Positions 57,500-64,000 of a stretch of DNA of 64,000 bases are shown here, piece by piece. A model generated the notes under the pieces. That model was not told where the DNA came from. It ran no database searches and was given only the letters and a program-made list of their open reading frames with translations. The stretch's first letter is position 1, and the number at the start of each line of letters is the position of its first letter. This DNA is from Orychophragmus violaceus (lineage: Eukaryota; Streptophyta; Magnoliopsida; Brassicales; Brassicaceae). The DNA is taken from assembly GCA_030180135.1 (NCBI GenBank), contig CM058239.1:42977270-43041269 (forward strand), in the 5' to 3' direction. A program made the position numbers and the translations under genes.

Positions 57500-59345
57500 T
57501 TTTTCTTTCATCGCTGCGATTTGTAGCCAGGATTGCCACCTCAACTTTGCATGTCTTCCACAAGGTCACATGTATGGCTTGTAGGAATTTCTCGGTTTCA
57601 GGAGCTTAGAAATCATTGTTTCGTGGAGAAATGTTGACAAGTATATAGTGTACAAATAATCATTCATAATACAGACATACAAGCGTAGAAGTATATAACT
57701 CAACCTCATGTGCAGCGGAAATAGCATGTGAGCATGAGATTTTGTCAATTTGCCACATGTTTTATGTTCCAAATCGACATACAATCTCTATATCTTCCTT
57801 TTACGTAGAAACACCAACCGTCTATCCATTGTCATCATATCTCCATAATATTCTCGAATAGCCATCATGTATTCAACTCCCCGAAAAAGTGTGTTGTTAG
57901 ACTCAACGCATCTACTCTCCTTATGGAAAACCACTTTCCTAGCTTCGTTCTTATATACTCCATAAGGAATGTTATTGGAAATCCTCGGGCGGTTTTAAGG
58001 GCAGAGTTTATAGATTCGGAAATGGTGCTCGTCTTGACGTTGTACCTATATCCCGGAAAGTAAACACATGACCATAGCTTCACACATCCACGTTACCCAA
58101 GTAGTTTGCAAGGTCGGGATTTTCCTCTTGTTTCGTGTATATGTAAATGTTAAAGTCGTACAACATAACGCATACGCAGTGTTTTCCACCAAATACAATA
58201 GATGTTTTCCCCTGAAATTCGCGACTATGTTATTTTTTATATGAAATAACATATCCCTTGTTTGGCCAAGGAAAAAACCTGTCTCACATGCCTTTTTGAT
58301 ACGCTATGCCTATCCAAGACTATGACCAAAGCATATTAGTCTGAAATGCATCCTCTCAACTTGGTGAAAAACCACTCCCAAAAATCATCATTCTCAATGT
58401 CTACAACTCCAAAAGCCCATATCTGAAAATTTGCATCTTGGGCAATAGCTACTTACAAGACACCGCCATACTTTCCCGCCAGATGAGTACCGTCCACCAC
58501 AATAACTCTTTTCAATATTAAAAACCATGTATTAACGCACCAAATTCTAGAAACATATATTTGAATCTATTCACATAAAGAGCGGTGACAGTTCCCAGAT
58601 TGGTTAGAAGGAAGCCTCTTGTACCCATCTTCAGGTGTTCCTCTAACCAACGTTGTTGAATGTATCGATGATGTGTATGCCATTGTATAGGTCAATCTTT
58701 ATCCCATGCTTCTGCTACAAAAAAAATATTTGATTTGTTGCGGTGTTATCTTATCGATTGATTGTCCCCATTTTAGTAAGAACAACTTAGCAATATTTTT
58801 TGGTAATCAGCAATTTGATCGGCATTGAACATGTATGAACTTTCAAATACTTGGTCACCCAAAAAGTGTGTGAATCGTGCTTCAAAGCTGCTCGAACCAT
58901 CCACATGCGAATTTTTTGTTCATTGCCTTTATTCAAAACTCCATTTTTAAAGCCTCTTTGTTTTTAAAACATGCCTTGACAAAGATAATGTCGGTCGTTG
59001 GCATTCATCCTTGACTAACATAACTCACTTTCATACCCTCAACACCAAAACATTTACTATCCTCATCCTCACTCTTATCTTCGTCTTTAACTTAACCATA
59101 AACCTCGTAATCCTCACTGTCAGAATATGCTACATCCCTTTCCTTGAATATATCCTCATATTTATCCATGCCACAAAGTCACAACCATCATCAGACCCAT
59201 CCGTTTCTTTTTCCGCATTATCATCCATACTTTTATTTCCTATCTTGATCCGCCACCGTCTCACAGTTTTCATCAGCATTTTCCACACATGTTGACATTA
59301 CTCGTAATATCGATAACGACTCGGCTCGTGACACAAAAATGTATA
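57500..59345 (-). pseudogene. Mutator-like (MULE/MuDR) transposase, decayed
   Basis: Reading the minus strand, an acidic N-terminal stretch (DSEDYEVYG) near 59120 is followed by a MuDR-type domain (VKACFKNKEALKMEF, MNKKFACGWFEQ) around 58980-58900 and RGTPEDGYKRLPS near 58620. The catalytic region starts VIVVDGTHLAGKYGGVL near 58510 (first acidic residue), then WAFGVVDIENDDFWEWFFTK and LDRHSVSKRHV (second). FPGYRYNVKTSTISESINSA and LMEYIRTKLGKWFSIRR follow at 58050-57900. A degraded SWIM-type zinc finger (VDLEHKTCGKL...HAH) ends near 57700. Stops and frameshifts are frequent. The transposase would cut and join element ends; this copy is dead. Confidence 0.85.
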
Positions 59346-59930
59346 AGATGATTCCTTGCTAATTGGAAAAGGCTCCATACTTGCCTATCATTCGTGACAT
59401 AATTCGGAGGAGAATCAAAGCCAACATTGTTTCCGGTAATAAATATGTTAAATTGACCAAATCTGCTTTCGTGCCAACCTTATAATCTTCTTGTGCCATC
59501 TGAACGAGTCCACAATGTGTACAACCATATCGAAAAGAGAACATCTATCTCCTTTCGCATTATCCACCACAAAATGCCAACATTATTCTCTCATCACCCA
59601 TTATCCATAGAGAACAGGTGACTGAACCATTCCCTGTGTAAAAAACATGTAAAACCACATCAAGAAACGATATAACATAAGTATTCAAATACGAGCTAAA
59701 TTCCTAAGAAATGGATTCCTAATAAATATCACAAATGAACATGGCATACTAATACATGAGCAACAAAACTAATTATACCACACTTAGGAACATGGCATAC
59801 TAATACACTGGCATACATGAACATGACATACTAATACACTAATTATACCACACTTAGGAACCATAAAATAAAATAAAAACATAATTTATAGTCCACAAAT
59901 GAATATTTATTTTCACATACTACAAACAAA
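59346..59930. other. Upstream region of the MULE transposase
   Basis: No gene. A short tandem duplication built on GGAACATGGCATACTAATAC lies at about 59730-59870. Confidence 0.5.
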
Positions 59931-59934
59931 GTCT

Positions 59935-61050
59935 ACATGTTTCCAGAAAAGACTTTCAAGGAAGTTTGATTTTAGGGTACTATTGCAACTAAATTTTCCA
60001 AATGAGACTTTGAACGAAGTCTTCTTTGTATTCAAACTTCCTTTGAAATATTTCAGTATAGTTTTGCATTTGAGCAAAAGTTTGACTTTTCTTACAGACT
60101 TCTTAAGTAGTCTTAAATCAAAATAGGGAAGTTTTGCATTTGATCAACATTTTGACTTTTTCAAAAGAAGTCTGCAATTATTTATATCGAGATTTTAGTC
60201 AATCCCAAAAATACCCAGTTGTTTTTAAGAAAAAAATCACCCTTTTGAAGAAGTCTTAAAAGTTCAGACTTCTTGAAGTGTTTTTTGGACAAAAGTCAAA
60301 CTTGGTCGACCCCAAAAATACCTTTTTCTTTCAAAATTCAAGTAAGTCAACAATTTGGTCAATTCCAAACCTAACCTCGCTTTTTAGCAGATTTCAAAAG
60401 AAGTTTTTATTGAAGTCAAATATTGGTCAAAATTAAACTACTTCGCTTTTACAAAGACTTCTCAGAGAAGTCTGGATAAAAAAAAATTGAATACAAATGA
60501 AAATTTTCAGACATAAAACGCAGTTGTATAACGGCAGAGAGACAAGATAATTCAATTTCAAAACTACCTCTTTGTTGACCACGAAAGAAAATAAGACTTC
60601 ATAAGAAGTCTCAAAACGAAGATACATCTTGAAAATCGGCGATAATAAACTTTAATTACCTAACTTCGATTTTATCTTGTTTGTAGTTTCCTTAAGTTGC
60701 CGAAAATGTCTAATATGACCAGAACGCAGGAAGCCCAATCTTGTTTCACATTCTTTAAGTTAATAAACGATTTCGTGAATCTATACACGATTTCTTGAAT
60801 TTTGGGTTAGAAAATCAGTGATTAATTGGCAAACGTTGGACAATATAAGGAAAATTGCTCAGCTCAATAATAGAGCTTTTAAGGCTCCTAGATCAGTACA
60901 ATCGAGCATTTACCACTCGTTCATGGTGGTTAAAATGGGTGGCAAATATTGAAGAAAATGACAATATTATAAATAGTTTTAGATCTGAAGAGTTTTTGTC
61001 TTTGGGAAAATACAATAGACTTCACAAGAAGTCTTTTGTTTGGTGTTTTC
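59935..61050. promoter_or_regulatory. AGACTTC/GAAGTCT palindromes upstream of the MULE transposase
   Basis: Several degenerate copies occur, for example AGACTTCTTAAGTAGTCT (60101), AGACTTCTCAGAGAAGTCT (about 60455), AGACTTCATAAGAAGTCT (about 60593) and AGACTTCACAAGAAGTCT (about 61017). Between them lie GGGTAGTTTTGCAATT-like stretches as in 55.5-56.4 kb. Likely the 5' non-coding end of the Mutator-like element. Confidence 0.55.
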
Positions 61051-61110
61051 ACAATATTCATGTAGGGCACTTGATGCCATTTCAAAATTCGGTGTAGTTT
61101 AGCAAAAAAA

Positions 61111-61440
61111 AACCTTACATATATTTCCCAAAATTATAATTTTTTTTTTTAATTTTAAATTTAAATTACACAATTTTATTAATTTTCAAACAACTTGATA
61201 GTTAAAACATTATTATATATTTTAAAACGTTTTATATACAGACTTTTATCATTTCTAAATTTATAAAAGTTTCTATGACATTAAAAGTTTTTCTATAAAT
61301 AAATTTCTAATTTTAAAAAGTTTTTATATTTTTATTGACATTTTAGTAAATTATATTTTAACATTAAACAAATTTAAAAAGTTTTGTAAGATTTTAGCTT
61401 TATATAAATTTTTATAATTTTTATAATTATTAAAATAATC
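61111..61440. other. AT-rich stretch, nothing recognised
   Basis: Long runs of T and A with no open frame, repeat end or motif that I can name. Confidence 0.6.
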
Positions 61441-61499
61441 GATAAGTTCTTCAAATATTTTCTAAACTTTTATTAGGTTCGGGGAAATGTTCAGAGCTT

Positions 61500-62960
61500 T
61501 CGAGGCTATTTGAGGGAGGTGATTGATTCAGCCACTGAAGTAGACTTCTAGTGGGAGTCATTCTTTGTCTTATGTGCCGGAGACATATCGTGTTCCACTC
61601 TCCACTGCTACAGAGATTGAGGAACTTGTCGCTCAGTCGGACCGAGAGTTGCTAACCAGACTTGATCTCCATCGCCACGGCCCCCGACCTGTTTATTGGT
61701 AAATTTTTCCTTCGGTAAAATTCAAGTTTTTTTATTATCTAGATTATATACGTTTAATGTTTTTTTTTGAATTTTTTGGTTTGAGATGACCAACTTGTAA
61801 ATTACGAAATGCACCTTGAAGATGATGCACGACATGCTGAAACCCGCATATCCAACTTACAATGACATGCCTTTACAGGATGTGCATAACTAGTTCCACC
61901 AGTTTGCAGTACATATTTTCTTAAACTTACCTTTCTTACCTATGTTTTTATTGATTATTTATAACAAACTATTTTTTGTGTAGCAAGCGTGTATGTGGGA
62001 TCTGAACTACAATGTTATGGTTGAAACAGTTCCAAAAAAATGTGTCCTCGCACTACTCGCACACCGTCAACGAGTGGAAGCAGAAGTTGGCAGTGGGAGA
62101 TGTAGCTAAGGGACCACTGCAGGACATTTGGTAGGGGTTTGTTCATCACTAGTCGTAACCAACCAATGTAACGACTTCTTCGACAAACTTGAAGAACCGT
62201 AAGAGTGAGATAGGCAATCTTGAGAGATCTTTCCAAACAAGCACAAGCTTATCGACAAATGTCTCTTTTATTACAAAGACCGCGTTCCCCAACACGGGGG
62301 AAAAGAGTACGTTGCAGCGGAAAATCGACTTTGTATGTTTAACATTTACTTTTACCATATTGTAAGTACATTTTTTAAATAACTTTTTTGTTTGTAGACC
62401 TAGTGAGAGGGACGAGAACCGACGTATCTTTAGTTGGTCGAGGGCGGCCAGACCAACAATACTATAATCCTCATTCAGGATCCGATCACTCAGAGAGTCA
62501 CAAGGCTTCGAGGAAGAATTGGCGTACATTGTCATATCCCAGCAGTTTGAGGAAAGGTCGACTCTGAATGCTTCTTTACTGGCGGACCAGATCTACGAAA
62601 TCTTTCTCAAGGTAAAATTTTTATTTTTATTACTACTTTTATAATTAATTTAAAATAATTAGATTTCTAGCTTGTATTTTTAAATATTTCTACAAAAAAT
62701 GCGGAAGAGTAAGGACCGTTTCCTCGGCTTAGAAAACGTGACCTAGAAGCTCTCAACACCGCTTTCCCGCTTCCATCCTCAAACAAACTCTTTCACCAAA
62801 TTATTGAAGGAGAAAGACCAGGAAATCACCAGCTTGAGGGCAACCCAAGTGGCCCTCCTCATCAAGAGACGGCTTTCTCCAAACAACATAAGATCGATAC
62901 AAAATGGTCGTTATGGAAGATCAGCTGAACGACGTCTTGTGTTCACGTAGTTCGATATCA
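61500..62960 (+). pseudogene. CACTA-associated plant transposase (Ptta/En/Spm type), decayed
   Basis: Exon-like blocks on the plus strand read YVPETYRVPLSTATEIEELV (about 61568), then MMHDMLKPAYPTYNDMPLQD (about 61818), HYSHTVNEWKQKLAVGDVAK (about 62046), TTSSTNLKNRKSE and NTGEKSTLQRKIDF. They fit the plant transposase family often annotated as Ptta/En/Spm (Transposase_24), the accessory protein of many CACTA elements. A C-terminal block, TKLLKEKDQEITSLRATQVA (about 62793), looks coiled-coil. Stops (for example in the DIW*GFVHH stretch) show decay. The catalytic CACTA transposase itself is not seen. Confidence 0.65.
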
Positions 62961-63214
62961 GAAGAAGGACAGGGACATGTATCGGAACCAGGAAAAAATA
63001 GGAACATGGATAGGGTTCGGGGACGAGATTGGGATCGGGATCTCAAATCCAGATTGTTTGTAATAAAAATGTTTTTTCTGTTAATGTTTTATGTATATTT
63101 AAAAATTTTATTTTATATTTTATTTCGAGTTTAAATTTTAAATTTTCAAAATTATTATATATAAATATAAAATATTATATTTAAAAATCTACATTTTTTT
63201 ACATAATTTATACG

Positions 63215-63420
63215 CTCGTTTTTTCGTCGGTACACATTTGTCTATTCATTCGGTAATTCATCGGTCATGTTTGTCGGTCAGTGGTCGGTTACCTGTCGGT
63301 TTATTCTCATCGTATAGTCGTCGGCTGACTGTTGGTTCAAGAAATCGGTTAACCCTCAGTAGATTACCGATAGGAAACCTACCATTCACCGAAAAACATA
63401 CCAATAAATTACCGAACGAA
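63215..63420. repeat. TCGGT/ACCGA subterminal repeats
   Basis: Many TCGGT-centred words (GTCGGTA, TCGGTAATTC, GTCGGTCAG, GTCGGTTTA) run to about 63310, then their complements (ACCGATAGG, CACCGAAAAA, TTACCGAACG) follow to 63420. Inverted arrays of this kind are typical of CACTA subterminal regions. The CACTA terminus itself is not visible. Confidence 0.6.
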
Positions 63421-63529
63421 ATCGAAGTTTCCTTCATGTTGATAATCCGTCGATTTATAAACTGTCGATTTTTGTCGATAATGCGTGGTAACGATTCCAT
63501 CTTCGTGGTTTTTGACAGTTTCTAAAAAA

Positions 63530-64000
63530 TGACGCAATTAGTGTGGAAATTATGTTCTTTTGTGACTTTTACCACCTCCATGGGTTACCGTCGTCAATAG
63601 TGTCTGGCAGGGATACTCGTTTTTCGAGCCATTTCTGGAGGTTGTTTTGGAACTTGTTAGGTACAAGTCTGAACATGAGTTCAGCATATCACCCACAGTC
63701 CAATGGCCAGACGGAGGTGACTAACAGGTCATTGGAAAATCACTTACGATGTTTGGTAGGCGAGAACATCAAGTTTAGGGATTCGAAATTGTGTCAGGCT
63801 GAATTTGCGCACAATCATACTGTCAATCGCAGTTTACGCTTCGGTTATTTTGGGCCGTGCATGGTATTTTTCCTCGTTTTCCTTTGGACTTGGCAGCTGC
63901 TCCGGACAAGGCGTGCCATCATGGAGAAGTTGTTGATTTTTCAAAGACCTACATGAGATCCATCAAAAAGCTCAATCTAATTTGGAGTTGACAACTTCAA
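63530..64000 (+). pseudogene. Ty3/gypsy integrase fragment, runs off the window
   Basis: Reads LHGLPSSIVSGRDTRFSSHF (second catalytic aspartate region, normally SDRD), MSSAYHPQSNGQTEVTNRSL (third catalytic residue) and LCQAEFAHNHTVNRS. The catalytic aspartate before R is changed to glycine. Frameshifts follow near 63850. The type differs from both Tat and Athila; it may be a chromovirus-like element. It continues beyond 64000. Confidence 0.8.

Larger units (their letters stand above)
44390..61110. mobile_element. Composite Mutator-like element (boundaries approximate)
   Basis: Grouping is inferred from three facts: a plus-strand Ulp1-like protease pseudogene on the left, a convergent minus-strand MULE transposase pseudogene on the right, and AGACTTC/GAAGTCT palindromes found at about 44.4-46.3 kb, 52.5-56.8 kb and 59.9-61.0 kb but not noticed elsewhere in the window. 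Arabidopsis MULEs that carry an Ulp1-like gene are known. I could not find terminal repeats or a target duplication, so the limits are rough and two adjacent elements are also possible. Confidence 0.45.

Noticed and set aside
63238..63525. Two overlapping ORFs on opposite strands
   Set aside because: They lie in the inverted TCGGT/ACCGA subterminal repeats and have no coding signature.

Overview
The window looks like plant pericentromeric heterochromatin made almost entirely of transposable elements stacked inside one another. I recognised no intact host gene, tRNA, rRNA or CRISPR array. The element set (Athila and Tat Ty3/gypsy elements, a Mutator-like transposase with an Ulp1-type protease gene, CACTA and hAT elements, and captured pieces of Arabidopsis-like MACPF and eIF4A genes) points to a Brassicaceae genome. 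All calls come from reading the sequence by eye; no database search was run.

Nested block, 1-44120. The outermost element is an Athila-type retrotransposon. Its pol resumes at 26169 and its 3' LTR ends near 44120; its 5' part lies left of the window. A Tat-lineage Ty3/gypsy element (start outside the window, end 26168) sits in Athila pol. The Tat element was then hit by: a CACTA transposon (2440-5791, TSD AAG) carrying fragments of two unrelated host genes; a full-length Ty1/copia element (8125-15471, TSD TGTAG); a 3.4 kb minus-strand solo LTR (15679-21259, TSD ATGCT), itself carrying a 2.1 kb solo LTR (16908-19036, TSD GTAAG); and a 0.7 kb copia solo LTR (24685-25385, TSD CATCT). Between its pol and 3' LTR the Tat element has a 90 bp tandem array and a decayed antisense gene with a recognisable intron. 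The Athila part carries a tandem copia dimer LTR-INT-LTR-INT-LTR (28974-38117, one TSD pair CTGCA), a hAT element (38923-39649, TSD CTCACCAC) and an opposing solo LTR inside its own 3' LTR (42950-44073, TSD CTATG).

Mutator-like block, about 44390-61110. A plus-strand Ulp1-like (C48) protease pseudogene on the left converges with a minus-strand MULE transposase pseudogene (about 57500-59345) on the right. Short AGACTTC/GAAGTCT palindromes lie at both ends and in the middle. The protease gene is split by an old copia element (46754-51657), whose left LTR holds a 580 bp hAT MITE. A 4.6 kb element (52355-56960) with imperfect TIRs carries a dense series of 20 bp modules, CAGAC-N10-GTCTG, plus E2F-like GGCGGGAAA/TTTCCCGC palindromes. 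A 500 bp N gap lies at 45073-45572.

Right end, 61440-64000. A decayed CACTA-associated (Ptta/En/Spm type) plant transposase gene and its TCGGT-rich subterminal repeats abut a Ty3/gypsy integrase fragment that runs off the window.

No gene here appears able to make its full product. The biology is the order of insertions, the captured genes, and several families of strictly spaced short palindromes in element non-coding DNA.
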